64,000 nt of DNA from positions 2,175,001 to 2,239,000 of the forward strand of contig NZ_CP154260.1 of assembly GCF_039545795.1 (NCBI RefSeq). Reading direction: 5' to 3'. Shown here in pieces: positions 25,271 through 34,179 of the stretch. Origin of the DNA: Chitinophaga niabensis (GTDB taxonomy: Bacteria > Bacteroidota > Bacteroidia > Chitinophagales > Chitinophagaceae). Within the stretch, counting starts at the first letter, position 1; the number at the start of each line of letters is the position of its first letter. The notes below the pieces were generated by a model, which was not told where the DNA came from, did no database searches, and saw only the letters and a program-made list of their open reading frames with translations. The position numbers were made by a program, and so were the translations under genes.

Positions 25271-26052
25271 AGATAGCGTTACTGTTCATCTGTACCGGGA
25301 AGTACAGTATTTTCTGGAAGGATTTTTATACAAGCGCGGAACAGTATTTTGTGCCGGACGCAGACAAGGAATATTTTGTATTTACAGATGATACAGACCT
25401 GCCATTCAAAGATGCTGAGAATGTACATGTACATCACCAGGAAAAGCTGGGCTGGCCCTATGATACATTGATGCGTTTCAGCATCTTTTCCCGTGTTGAA
25501 AAAGAACTGACGGCATTTGATTATATCTTTTTCTTCAATGCCAATACGGAATTCATCAAACCTATCACAGCAGCAGAAATATTACCCACCGATGCAGAAG
25601 ATGGCTTAACCGTGGTATTACATCCGGGTTATTATAATAAGCCGCTGAAAGCATTCCCTTATGAAAAAACACAGAAGAAGTCTACTGCCTATATGCCTTC
25701 AAACGAGCGCCACCAGTATTTCCAGGGATGCCTGAATGGCGGAACCGGCAAGGCTTACCTGCAACTGATCAGGCAACTCACGGAGAACACACAGAAAGAC
25801 CTGGATAATGGCATCATCGCCATCTGGCATGATGAGTCACAGCTCAATAAATATGTGGCGAATAAACACCCTAAAGTACTCACACCCGGCTACGCTTACC
25901 CTGAAGGCTGGGAGCTGCCTTTTGAGAAAGCCATCCTCATGCGGGACAAAGGTCGTTTCGGCGGCAGCGCTTTTATGCGCCAGGCCCCACCGGACGCTCC
26001 GCTGAATACGCTTCAACTCATTATCCGTAAGATCAAACGTTTATTTTCTTAA
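25267..26052 (+). CDS. GT6 family glycosyltransferase with NXN motif
   Basis: A 261-residue glycosyltransferase with the family 6 pattern (ABO/alpha-1,3-galactosyltransferase group). It reads KEYFVFTDD (35-42) and IFFFNANTEF with Asn91-Ala-Asn93 in the place of the DxD of animal GT6 enzymes. Bacterial GT6 enzymes carry NXN and work without metal. WPYDTLMRFSIF (63-74) and HDESQLNKY are also conserved. Related bacterial enzymes add alpha-GalNAc or Gal to Fuc-alpha-1,2-Gal. The start ATG at 25267 overlaps the previous stop. The same cluster has a GT11 alpha-1,2-fucosyltransferase, which would make the acceptor. Its 3' end overlaps the flippase gene by 12 bp. Confidence 0.88.
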   Translation: MKIALLFICTGKYSIFWKDFYTSAEQYFVPDADKEYFVFTDDTDLPFKDAENVHVHHQEKLGWPYDTLMRFSIFSRVEKELTAFDYIFFFNANTEFIKPITAAEILPTDAEDGLTVVLHPGYYNKPLKAFPYEKTQKKSTAYMPSNERHQYFQGCLNGGTGKAYLQLIRQLTENTQKDLDNGIIAIWHDESQLNKYVANKHPKVLTPGYAYPEGWELPFEKAILMRDKGRFGGSAFMRQAPPDAPLNTLQLIIRKIKRLFS

Positions 26053-27534
26053 GTATTTACGCACCATAGCCAAACCTTTGTGCCATGTTTCTGTAACATC
26101 CTGCGACCATTCAAAGAAGACAATAGGCCCCAGGAACACAGCCATGAACCAGGCAGTACGCAGTATCACCCGGAGGTAATGATTTTCCGGAACAATCAGG
26201 TAATAGGCTACCACCCAGCCCAGCAGGGCCAGCAGCACTACATACAGCGTTTTCATGGTGAAGGGCTGTAACTGATACATGCGTGCAAGGAAGCTGTAGC
26301 GTATAAGGGTGAAAAGGAATATGGTGATCAGTTGCGAAATGCCGGGGCCTGTGATGCCCAGGTGTGTAATGAACAGGTAAGTGAGGGGAACGCTTAATGC
26401 GATCAGTATCAGGTTGGACACAAAATCAAAACGCCACATATTGGAAGTACCGATGATCTGCCCGTTCACACCTGCCCCTAATTCTACGATCCTGCTGATG
26501 CCGTAGAAAAGAATGATATAACGGCCTTCCCAATACAATGGGTTTAAGTGGAGGATCTTGTAAGCAGATTCAAGGTTGAGCCAGATCATCATGAATATCA
26601 GGAGCGAAAAGATAAGCATGGTCATGGAAGAGCGTTTATAGATGCGCTGAATGGCATGCATATCCCTGTCTTTCCAGGCTTTGGCGAGTACGGGTACGGC
26701 AATGGCCACTACACTCCGCTGCGGCACCTGTATCACATTGCTCACATATGTATTGAATTCCAGTACGGCAGTATAAGAGAGCCCTTTGGTACTCGTGATC
26801 AGCATCGCGTCTATGTTCTGTTGCACAGCGTTGAAGATGCTGCCGCCAAAGATCCAGAGGTTGAACGTCATCATCTTATTGGCCAGCCGCCTGGTGACAC
26901 TGCTTGTTTTAAAAGAGAAGTGAAGTGTGTCCTGTGATTTCAGGTACAATAACAGCACAAAAAAGAGCACCGCATATAAAAAAGCAAAAGCCCAGATGAA
27001 CTGTACTGTGGTGAACAGCTGGAAGACCAGTATAACGATCAGGATGGAAGTGAGAGCACGCAGTAATACTTCCTTTAGAAAGATCGGGAAAACAGACTTA
27101 TAATGGTTATAGCTGAAGTTCTCAAAGAGTGTGAACAGTAACAGGAAAAAAGAAAAAGGATAAATGAGATAGAAATATTGCAGGAATAAAGACGCCTTCT
27201 GGTATTTACGTTCAATAAGATCATGGAATACAATAGTGCCGGCTGTTACCAGCAAAAAACCCGTCATGCTAACGATCAGCACAATGCCAAAGAGGTCTCT
27301 TTTTTTGATGGGCAGATAATCCCGGTAATAAGGATAGAATTTATTGAGCAGTGTAGCCGTGCCAAAAGAGGCAAAGGCATAAAAGATCATGGAGGTACTG
27401 AAGAAGATCCTGGTAAGACCATATATCTCAGGAGGTACGTATTTACTGAAAAGGTAAGCGTTCAAAGCACCAATGGCAAAACCTATATAGGTAATGAAGG
27501 AAGAGCGGATACTTTGATTTCTGATTATTCCCAT
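26041..27534 (-). CDS. Oligosaccharide flippase (Wzx-like, MATE-like fold)
   Basis: A 497-residue polytopic protein with about twelve to fourteen hydrophobic segments, beginning MGIIRNQSIRSSFITYIGFAIGALNAYLFSKYVPPE. The pattern N-QS-R-S and Y-G-F-A-G-ALN near the N-terminus is usual in polysaccharide flippases of the MOP superfamily. Such proteins turn undecaprenyl-linked oligosaccharides to the periplasmic side. The start at 27534 is the ATG after in-frame upstream codons without a match. The gene is divergent from fucosyltransferase (76 bp apart) and tail-overlaps GT6, so it faces both operons. No Wzy polymerase or ligase is seen in the window. Confidence 0.9.
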   Translation of the reverse strand: MGIIRNQSIRSSFITYIGFAIGALNAYLFSKYVPPEIYGLTRIFFSTSMIFYAFASFGTATLLNKFYPYYRDYLPIKKRDLFGIVLIVSMTGFLLVTAGTIVFHDLIERKYQKASLFLQYFYLIYPFSFFLLLFTLFENFSYNHYKSVFPIFLKEVLLRALTSILIVILVFQLFTTVQFIWAFAFLYAVLFFVLLLYLKSQDTLHFSFKTSSVTRRLANKMMTFNLWIFGGSIFNAVQQNIDAMLITSTKGLSYTAVLEFNTYVSNVIQVPQRSVVAIAVPVLAKAWKDRDMHAIQRIYKRSSMTMLIFSLLIFMMIWLNLESAYKILHLNPLYWEGRYIILFYGISRIVELGAGVNGQIIGTSNMWRFDFVSNLILIALSVPLTYLFITHLGITGPGISQLITIFLFTLIRYSFLARMYQLQPFTMKTLYVVLLALLGWVVAYYLIVPENHYLRVILRTAWFMAVFLGPIVFFEWSQDVTETWHKGLAMVRKYLRK

Positions 27535-27610
27535 AATATTTGGCTCCGGAAGCGTAATCAACAATAATGAACGCGAAAATAGATATTTTTACGGCCAAAA
27601 TGAGAAAGCT

Positions 27611-28465
27611 TTGATCCTTGTTCAACTGAAAGGCGGCCTGGGCAACCAGATGTTTCAATATGCAGCGGGCCGCTCCCTGGCTTTAAAATACCGCGTGCCC
27701 CTGTTGCTGGACCCGGCCAGTTACGAACCCCGGCAGGCAGGTATGTATGCGTTGAACGGGTTGAACATAGATGCTGCCGTAGCCGGGCCTGCGGACCTTG
27801 CAGCCTTCCGGCCGGGAACGATCGGCAAGGTACTTAACCGGGTATTGCCGGTGCAATTCCGCAGGGTCTATAAAGAGCCTCATTATGAATACGATCCGCA
27901 ATTCCTGCAGGCGCGCCCTCCTGTATACCTCAGGGGGTACTGGCAAAGCTGGCGCTATTTTGAACCGGTGCAGGATACTATACTGAAGGATTTCACTTTC
28001 GCTCTTCCTTTTTCCCAGCAGATACTGAACAAAGCCACTGAATTACAGGCTACGGAAAGTATTGCCATGCATTTCCGCCGGGGGGATTATACAGATGCCA
28101 CCACCGCGGCTTATCATGGGATCTGTGAACCAGCCTATTACGATGCTGCTGCGGCATACATGCTTACACATCATCCACAGGCGAAGTTCTATATTTTCAC
28201 AAACGATCCTGCCTGGGTAAAAGATAATCTCCCGGCAGGCATTTCCCACGAGATCGTGAGCGGGGAGCTGAGCCGTACGCAGTATGAAGACCTCTTCCTG
28301 ATGAGCCATTGCAGGCATCAGATCATTGCCAACAGTAGTTTCAGCTGGTGGGCAGCCTGGTTGAACAGGTATAAAGAGAAACAGGTTGTGGCGCCGGCCA
28401 AATGGTTTGCTGTTGACAACCTGAGTGCAAAAGACCTTGTTCCCGCCAGCTGGCACAGAATATAA
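27611..28465 (+). CDS. GT11 alpha-1,2-fucosyltransferase
   Basis: A 284-residue GT11 enzyme. The N-terminus MILVQLKGGLGNQMFQYAAG is the family's hallmark. The donor-binding motif HFRRGDY is at 154-160 and a third conserved stretch is NSSFSWWAAWL. It transfers fucose from GDP-fucose to galactose in alpha-1,2 linkage, making an H-antigen-like unit. The start codon is TTG at 27611, because the family N-terminus begins there and no in-frame ATG is upstream. It leads an operon of four glycosyltransferases (next gene 3 bp away). With the GT6 gene upstream it suggests a blood-group-like trisaccharide. Confidence 0.93.
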   Translation: MILVQLKGGLGNQMFQYAAGRSLALKYRVPLLLDPASYEPRQAGMYALNGLNIDAAVAGPADLAAFRPGTIGKVLNRVLPVQFRRVYKEPHYEYDPQFLQARPPVYLRGYWQSWRYFEPVQDTILKDFTFALPFSQQILNKATELQATESIAMHFRRGDYTDATTAAYHGICEPAYYDAAAAYMLTHHPQAKFYIFTNDPAWVKDNLPAGISHEIVSGELSRTQYEDLFLMSHCRHQIIANSSFSWWAAWLNRYKEKQVVAPAKWFAVDNLSAKDLVPASWHRI

Positions 28466-28468
28466 CAT

Positions 28469-29281
28469 ATGTCCGGATCACCACTCATATCAGTTTTATT
28501 ACCGGTCTATAACAGTGCCGCGTTTGTTGCAGCTACGCTGCAAAGCATCCTTTCGCAAACGGAAGGGAACTTTGAATTGCTGGTGCTCAACGATGGTTCA
28601 ACGGATGAAAGTGAACAGGTGATCCGGTCTTTTTCGGATAGCCGGATACGTTATTTCCATCATCCCAATATGGGACTGGTGGGTACACTTAACCGCGGGA
28701 TCGCGGAAGCAAAGGGTACCTATATTGCCCGGATAGATGCGGATGATATCTGCCTGCCGGAACGTTTTGCCAAACAGGCTGCCTGGCTGGAAGCCTATCC
28801 GCAAACGGCGCTGGTTGGCTGCTTTATCACTTTTATTAATGAAGAAGGCGTAGAAACGGGTACCTGGCCGGCAGACCGGCAGAATTATACCGCAACACAG
28901 GTGCGCCGGCAACTACCTTATGTGAATTGCATAGCGCATCCCGGCGTTATGGTGCGAACAGTGGTGCTGAGACAGTATCTTTATAATCCTGTACAGCAGC
29001 ATATAGAAGATTATGATCTCTGGCTGCGCATGCAGGCAAAGGGAGAGGTGATGGAGAAAGTACCGGAAGCATTGTTGCTCTACCGCGTGCACAGTGCATC
29101 TGTTACCACCGTGAATATCAAACGGCAGAACCTTTTCTTTAAGCAGTTCCATTGCAAAAGACGTTACCTGGCAGCCAGGCTGGCGAAGGGAAGTTTCAAT
29201 GGTTTTGATGCGAGGGTAGTGGCAGGAATGTGTAAAGATGGTATCACCGGCATCGTTAAATGGATCAAACAAAGGATGTAA
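28469..29281 (+). CDS. GT2 family glycosyltransferase
   Basis: A 270-residue GT-A fold enzyme of family 2. It starts SPLISVLLPVYNSAAFV, followed by LVLNDGSTDES, and has the metal-binding DAD at Asp90-Asp92 in ARIDADDICLPER. An acceptor-side region with DYDLWLRM near 190 resembles the ED-W motif of this family. No membrane segment is present, so it probably works on the cytosolic face. It is second in the operon. The next gene overlaps its stop as TAATG. Sugar and linkage are unknown. Confidence 0.92.
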   Translation: MSGSPLISVLLPVYNSAAFVAATLQSILSQTEGNFELLVLNDGSTDESEQVIRSFSDSRIRYFHHPNMGLVGTLNRGIAEAKGTYIARIDADDICLPERFAKQAAWLEAYPQTALVGCFITFINEEGVETGTWPADRQNYTATQVRRQLPYVNCIAHPGVMVRTVVLRQYLYNPVQQHIEDYDLWLRMQAKGEVMEKVPEALLLYRVHSASVTTVNIKRQNLFFKQFHCKRRYLAARLAKGSFNGFDARVVAGMCKDGITGIVKWIKQRM

Positions 29282-30441
29282 TGTATCAGTGGCTCATTTT
29301 AAAAAGACAGATAGAAGGGATCTTTATTTTCCCGTTTGCTTTGCTGGGCAGGCTGATAGCACGTTTCAGACCTTTACCGGAAGAATACGACCTTTTTTTA
29401 TTCTTCCCCTTTTACCATGTAGGCGGTGCAGAAAAAGTACATAGTGAAATAGCACAGTTATTCCCGGAGAAAAAGGTGATCATCTTCTTCACCAAGAAGT
29501 CTGTGAACGATGCCATGCTGCCAAAGTTTGAAGGCAGTAATATTACCATCCGGAATATTTCCCGTTATACGGATAACAAGTACCTGTACTTCAATAACCT
29601 GGTCTACCGTGGCATCATTGCTGCTTATATCAGCAGGCAGGCGAAGGTTCCTGTGGTGTTTAACGGGCAATGTAATTTCGCTTATAAGCTCAGTCCGCAT
29701 GTGCCTGCCCGTATCCGGCAGGTGGAGCTGATCCATTCTTTCTGCAGCTTCTCTTACATCCGTATTCCTTTTATTCCTTTTTATACTGCCACGGTGATGA
29801 TCAGCCGGGATAGTATCCGGGAGCATATTACCTTGTATAAAGCGTATAAGATCCCTAAGCTTTATGCGGATAAGATACAGCTGGTCATGAACGGAATTCC
29901 CTTACCGGCTGTGCAACCGGCATTACCTTCAAACCTGATGCTCTACGTTGGCCGCGGCACCGCGGAAAAACGCCCCTACCTCGTAGCGCGCATTGCACAG
30001 CAGGCAAATACAATTGCCGGTTTTATGGGAGCAGTGGAAGAAGCCATCCCTGCTGAATTGCGCACGTATTGCCATTTTTATGGAGAACAAACAGATGCCG
30101 CTGCCATAGACCACATTTACCGGGAACACCAGGTGATTGTGATCACCTCTTCCCGGGAAGGTTTCCCCATGGTGATCATGGAAGCCATGGCACGCGGACT
30201 GGCCGTGCTGGCAACAGATGTGGGAGATATTCCGTATCATGTGAAGAACGGGGAGAATGGCTTTCTGCTGGACCATACCAAAACAGAAAAAGAACTGGTA
30301 AGCCTGGCGGCAGACCTGCTGGATATCTGGCAATCAGATCCCTCACTGCTGGAAACCATTGCCCGGAACAATATCGCCTATGCACAGGAACATTTTGGCA
30401 TGAATGCCTTTGCAGAGGCCTATCGTAAGCTGTTATTATGA
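29281..30441 (+). CDS. GT4 family (GT-B) glycosyltransferase
   Basis: A 386-residue GT-B enzyme. The N-terminal domain has FFPFYHVGGAEKV with GGAE at 48-51, and the C-terminal donor domain has SREGFPMVIMEAMARG with Glu293 and Glu301 in the E-x7-E spacing. It resembles family 4 retaining transferases. The first 30 residues are hydrophobic and amphipathic (LILKRQIEGIFIFPFALLGRL), perhaps a membrane anchor. The ATG at 29281 overlaps the previous stop (TAATG) and is favoured over one 21 bp earlier. The downstream gene overlaps by 4 bp (ATGA). Donor unknown. Confidence 0.9.
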   Translation: MYQWLILKRQIEGIFIFPFALLGRLIARFRPLPEEYDLFLFFPFYHVGGAEKVHSEIAQLFPEKKVIIFFTKKSVNDAMLPKFEGSNITIRNISRYTDNKYLYFNNLVYRGIIAAYISRQAKVPVVFNGQCNFAYKLSPHVPARIRQVELIHSFCSFSYIRIPFIPFYTATVMISRDSIREHITLYKAYKIPKLYADKIQLVMNGIPLPAVQPALPSNLMLYVGRGTAEKRPYLVARIAQQANTIAGFMGAVEEAIPAELRTYCHFYGEQTDAAAIDHIYREHQVIVITSSREGFPMVIMEAMARGLAVLATDVGDIPYHVKNGENGFLLDHTKTEKELVSLAADLLDIWQSDPSLLETIARNNIAYAQEHFGMNAFAEAYRKLLL

Positions 30442-31355
30442 AGCAATTATCCATCATCATCATCACGTATAACCGCCCGGAAGACCTGGGGATATTGCTG
30501 CGTAATATCACAGAGCAGCAACAGGCTGCGGAATTACTGGAAGAAGTGATCATCATCAATAATGCTTCTACGGCAGACTATGGCACGGTAGAACAGTTCA
30601 TTGCCGCACATCCGGAAATCCCTTTCCGTTACCAGTATTCAGAGGAAAACCTGGGTGTGGCCAGGGGGCGTAATGCAGGGATTGCACAGGCTAAAGCACC
30701 TTTGCTGGTAACCATAGATGATGATGCCTGGTTCAGGGATAAAGATGCCCTGGTGCAGATCGTAGCTGCTTTTGATTCTGCTTACCTTACTTCTAATAAC
30801 ACCGGTATCCTTTGTTTCAAAGTACTGTATGCCAGTACCGGGCAGATGCAGGTGAATGCTTTTCCGCACAAACAGTTTGAAGCGTATAAAAATAAAACAC
30901 AGTTCCTGGCGCCTTATTACATTGGCTGCGGGCATGCCATCCGGAAAGAAGTGTATGATAAAGCAGGTTTATATCCTGTAGATTTCTTTTATGGCATGGA
31001 AGAATATGATCTTACCTACCGGGTCATCAACCTGGGTTATTCCATAGCCTATACGGCAAACATTGTGGTGCTGCATAACGAATCGCCACTGGGGCGTACA
31101 CCGCAGATGATCAAGATGAAGATGTTGTGGATCAATAAAAGTAAAGTGGCTTATCGTTATCTGCCCTTTGTTTATTTCATCAGCACGGCCGCCATGTGGT
31201 CTTTTGAATTCCTGCAAAAGAGTGCCTGGAACTGGACGGAGTGGTTTAAGGGCTGGATAGAGATCATCCGGATACCGGGCAAAGAAAAGCGGCAGCCATT
31301 ACATGCTGCCGCCCGGAAATATCTGAAGGCTGTAAAAGCCCGTTTGTGGTATTAA
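30438..31355 (+). CDS. GT2 family glycosyltransferase
   Basis: A 305-residue GT-A family 2 enzyme. It begins LSIIIITYNRPEDLGILLRNI and carries IIINNAST and the metal motif DDD at 94-96 (VTIDDDAWF). HAIRKEVYDKAGLY and FYGMEEYDLTYRV give the usual acceptor-side ED pair. It is the last gene of the operon. Its stop overlaps that of the convergent YfhO gene within a single TTAA. Its sugar is unknown. The N-terminal pattern (NNAS and E-N-L-G-V-A-R-G-R-N) resembles rhamnosyl- and galactosyl-transferases, which is only a hint. Confidence 0.9.
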   Translation: MKQLSIIIITYNRPEDLGILLRNITEQQQAAELLEEVIIINNASTADYGTVEQFIAAHPEIPFRYQYSEENLGVARGRNAGIAQAKAPLLVTIDDDAWFRDKDALVQIVAAFDSAYLTSNNTGILCFKVLYASTGQMQVNAFPHKQFEAYKNKTQFLAPYYIGCGHAIRKEVYDKAGLYPVDFFYGMEEYDLTYRVINLGYSIAYTANIVVLHNESPLGRTPQMIKMKMLWINKSKVAYRYLPFVYFISTAAMWSFEFLQKSAWNWTEWFKGWIEIIRIPGKEKRQPLHAAARKYLKAVKARLWY

Positions 31356-33835
31356 GCTTGTTGTGATTTTACACTCTTCCTTATTTCAAACGTAATAGCT
31401 CCTGCCAGTATTATCAGCATGAGTATGGAAGACCAGCGTGTGATGGCATTACCCAGGTAATAAGAGCGCGGCTCAAATTTCATTTCTATCTTATGATCGC
31501 CAGCGGGTATTTTCACACCACGCAACAGGTAATTCACCCGAACGATCTCATCTTTCTTACCATCTATATACACATTCCAGCCGGCAGGGTAGTAAATATC
31601 AGAGAACACGGCAAAACCCGGTTTGCTGTTGGAGCTTGTATAATCCAGCTGATTTAAACCGTATTTCGTGAGTTTAATACGGCTGGCAGAATCTTTAGCG
31701 GGCGTGAAGCCGTTCAGTTCTGGTTTGAACCGCTGATCTATCACAGCAGCGTGATCTACAGGCAGGCTATCCAGCGCTTTCATTTCATCGTCTGCATTTT
31801 TTGCCCATACCAGGCTGTCTACAAACCATGCATTGCCCAGTGCGCCGGGGTTTATCTGGTAAGCCAGCTGCTGTTGCCCCTGCGGATTATTATCTGCAAA
31901 GATGATGTATTTGGCGTTCAGCATATTGATCACACGAGGATTGCCTTTACCGATCTGATGATCTATCAGGTCCTGGAAGCGCGCGAGTTTCACAGGGCTG
32001 TAGCCACCTACTGACCGGTGATGATAAGAGCTCATGGCATCCATGAAATTAACGGTATTGAATACACGGTAATATGGGTCAGGGTCCTGCTTGATCGCCT
32101 GATCTACAGGGCTGGGTGCAAATGCATTTTTATAATCGGTGGGTGTTACATAGAACCTTTTGCCCAGGTAGCGGCTGTCTATCAGCATCTGGTCCAGTGC
32201 CACAATGATAGTGAGTGCCGCAAGAAACTGGCCCATCTGGATCTTCTGTTTAATAAAGGCCCAGATCAAACCTGCTGCGATCAGTATGATCGCCAGGGTG
32301 CGGAAAGTATCTATCCGCATGAGGGAGGCACGGTCTTCTATTATGGCGTTCAGCAACTGATCCATGGCCTGTGGGTTACCACCGGTGAACTGTTGGTAGA
32401 AACCTTTTGCAGGGTCTGTAGCGGAACTGAAGTCCAGCATGCCAAAAGAGGCAACCAGCAACAGCAGGCAAAGGCCGCCAACGATATACACCGTTTTTTT
32501 GAGTTGCTTCAGCAGCAGCTCTTTATTGATGGCGCCGTTCACCACGTCGTTCAATGCCCAGCAGGCGAGGAAAGGTACCAGCAATTGTGGCAATACCAAA
32601 GCCTGGGAAGGTGCACGGAACTTGTTATACAAAGGAAGGTGATCAAAAATGAAATAGTTGAAGATGGCGAAATGGTCGCCCCAGGCCAGGAATACACCCA
32701 GTATACAGCCTGCGAGGATCCACCATTTATGGAAGCTCTTCACAACAAACAGCGCCAGTACAAACAGGAAAATGATCACAGCACCCCAGTAGATACCGCC
32801 ATCCACCATGGGTTGCGGGCCCCAGTAACGCGGCATGCCTTCTATGATCTGTTCTGCCTGTACAGGAGGAACCCCTAACTGAGTGATAGTTGCATAGGTT
32901 TTACTGGAAGTGCTCAATGGCCCCTGGCTGGGACCGCCATATAAGTTGGGAGACAGGATGGTAAGTGTTTCAAAAGGTCCCTGGCTCCAATCAAAGGCAT
33001 ATCCTTTATCCAGGCCGCCGGCAGATTTATCGCTTTCCTGGCCGGGAGGAGGTGTTAATTCAGAATGGCCGCCACGCATGGTGTATTTGCTGAATTCAGT
33101 GGTAGTCCAGAGGCTTACGGTAGAAGGTAATACGGACAAAGCACCAAAGAAAAGCAGCACAGCAGTGGCTTTAACATATTGCGGCACCTGTTTCTGGCGG
33201 ATGGCGTTGATAAGATGCGCAATACCAATGAACAGGCAAAGCAGCAGCATATAATACACCATCTGGTAGTGCCCCGAGGTGATCATGAGGCAGAGGGTGA
33301 TACAGGTAATGATGCCCCCGATCAGGTACCGGCCCCGGTAGGTGAGGAGGATCCCCGCTAGTAAGGGCGCCATATAAGCGATCGTGAACATCTTGGTATC
33401 GTGCCCGGCAGATATAATAATAGGCGTGTAAGAAGCAAAAGCAAAGGCAATAGCGCCCAGAATGGTCACCCATTGGCGGAAACGCATTACCTGTAAGAGG
33501 ATATAGAACCCTACCATGGCCAGGAAAAAGAAATTCACCGGCTTAGGCAAACCCAGGGTGAGCAGGGTATGCAGGTGATAGGTATAGTTATCCTGTGCCA
33601 TGAAGATCTGGTAAGTAGGCATCCCGCCGAACATGGCGTTGGTCCAGATAGGATTGATACCGGTACTATCTTTATAAGCACGCGCCTCCTGGCTCATGGC
33701 CTGCCATTGAACGGTATCGTGCTGTTTGATCTCCAGTCCATTCAATACCGGAAAGCAAAATACGAAAGACAATGCCAGGAAAATAAGGATGGCATACACA
33801 TGCGGAAGAACAGCTTTTTGCCAGTTTTGCTTCAT
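31352..33835 (-). CDS. YfhO-like polytopic membrane protein
   Basis: An 827-residue membrane protein with around twelve hydrophobic segments and a large soluble C-terminal domain (about 600-800). It has the YfhO/GT-C-type pattern QWQAMSQEARAYKDSTG, PIWTNAMFGGMPTYQI and the periplasmic PLYNKFRAPSQAL. YfhO relatives act in glycosylation of cell-wall polymers in Firmicutes; in Bacteroidota the role is not settled. The ATG at 33835 is chosen because the longer frame uses a TTG that lies in the promoter -7 box. It converges on the glycan operon and could be part of that cluster. The N-terminus is hydrophobic without a cleavage site. Confidence 0.85.
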   Translation of the reverse strand: MKQNWQKAVLPHVYAILIFLALSFVFCFPVLNGLEIKQHDTVQWQAMSQEARAYKDSTGINPIWTNAMFGGMPTYQIFMAQDNYTYHLHTLLTLGLPKPVNFFFLAMVGFYILLQVMRFRQWVTILGAIAFAFASYTPIIISAGHDTKMFTIAYMAPLLAGILLTYRGRYLIGGIITCITLCLMITSGHYQMVYYMLLLCLFIGIAHLINAIRQKQVPQYVKATAVLLFFGALSVLPSTVSLWTTTEFSKYTMRGGHSELTPPPGQESDKSAGGLDKGYAFDWSQGPFETLTILSPNLYGGPSQGPLSTSSKTYATITQLGVPPVQAEQIIEGMPRYWGPQPMVDGGIYWGAVIIFLFVLALFVVKSFHKWWILAGCILGVFLAWGDHFAIFNYFIFDHLPLYNKFRAPSQALVLPQLLVPFLACWALNDVVNGAINKELLLKQLKKTVYIVGGLCLLLLVASFGMLDFSSATDPAKGFYQQFTGGNPQAMDQLLNAIIEDRASLMRIDTFRTLAIILIAAGLIWAFIKQKIQMGQFLAALTIIVALDQMLIDSRYLGKRFYVTPTDYKNAFAPSPVDQAIKQDPDPYYRVFNTVNFMDAMSSYHHRSVGGYSPVKLARFQDLIDHQIGKGNPRVINMLNAKYIIFADNNPQGQQQLAYQINPGALGNAWFVDSLVWAKNADDEMKALDSLPVDHAAVIDQRFKPELNGFTPAKDSASRIKLTKYGLNQLDYTSSNSKPGFAVFSDIYYPAGWNVYIDGKKDEIVRVNYLLRGVKIPAGDHKIEMKFEPRSYYLGNAITRWSSILMLIILAGAITFEIRKSVKSQQA

Positions 33836-33864
33836 CGGGTATTTCAGGTTTAATTTTAAAGAAT

Positions 33865-33896
33865 CCAAAATAACTGTATTTTATCGGAAATTTCAA
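33865..33896 (-). promoter_or_regulatory. YfhO gene promoter TTG-N21-TATTTTGG
   Basis: On the minus strand TTG (33896-33894) precedes TATTTTGG (33872-33865) by 21 bp. The -7 box has the same TATTTTGG form as that before the gene at 6620. The start codon is 29 bp downstream. Confidence 0.45.
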
Positions 33897-33897
33897 T

Positions 33898-34179
33898 ATG
33901 AGTTGGCTACGTTTCCTGTTAAAGTTCAGCTTTATCTGTAATTGCTGTTATTTAATAGGGTTTATCATCAGGATGGTGGAGTACACAGATTCTTATCAGC
34001 ATGTGGTGAAACACATCATGGTATTGGGCGGGCTGGTAGCCGCACCCCTTAATATCATCACCTGTCTCTTAACTACTATATTATTATTGACCAGGAAAGT
34101 GCAATGGACGAACATCCATCCCTATATATTTGTTCTGAATGTAATTATATTGCTGATCCAATTGGAATTGTTCATATGA
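33898..34179 (+). CDS. Small hydrophobic membrane protein, unknown
   Basis: A 93-residue protein with about three hydrophobic segments (LLKFSFICNCCYLIGFII, MVLGGLVAAPLNIITCLLTTILLL, YIFVLNVIILLIQLELF). I do not recognise it. Its TGA overlaps the ATG of the downstream transporter (ATGA at 34176-34179), so it is probably a real coupled gene and not a chance frame. Its ATG is only 2 bp from the -33 TTG of the divergent YfhO promoter, and the motif TATTTTAT upstream could be a weak -7 box. It may be an accessory subunit of the transporter; this is inference from position. Confidence 0.6.
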   Translation: MSWLRFLLKFSFICNCCYLIGFIIRMVEYTDSYQHVVKHIMVLGGLVAAPLNIITCLLTTILLLTRKVQWTNIHPYIFVLNVIILLIQLELFI

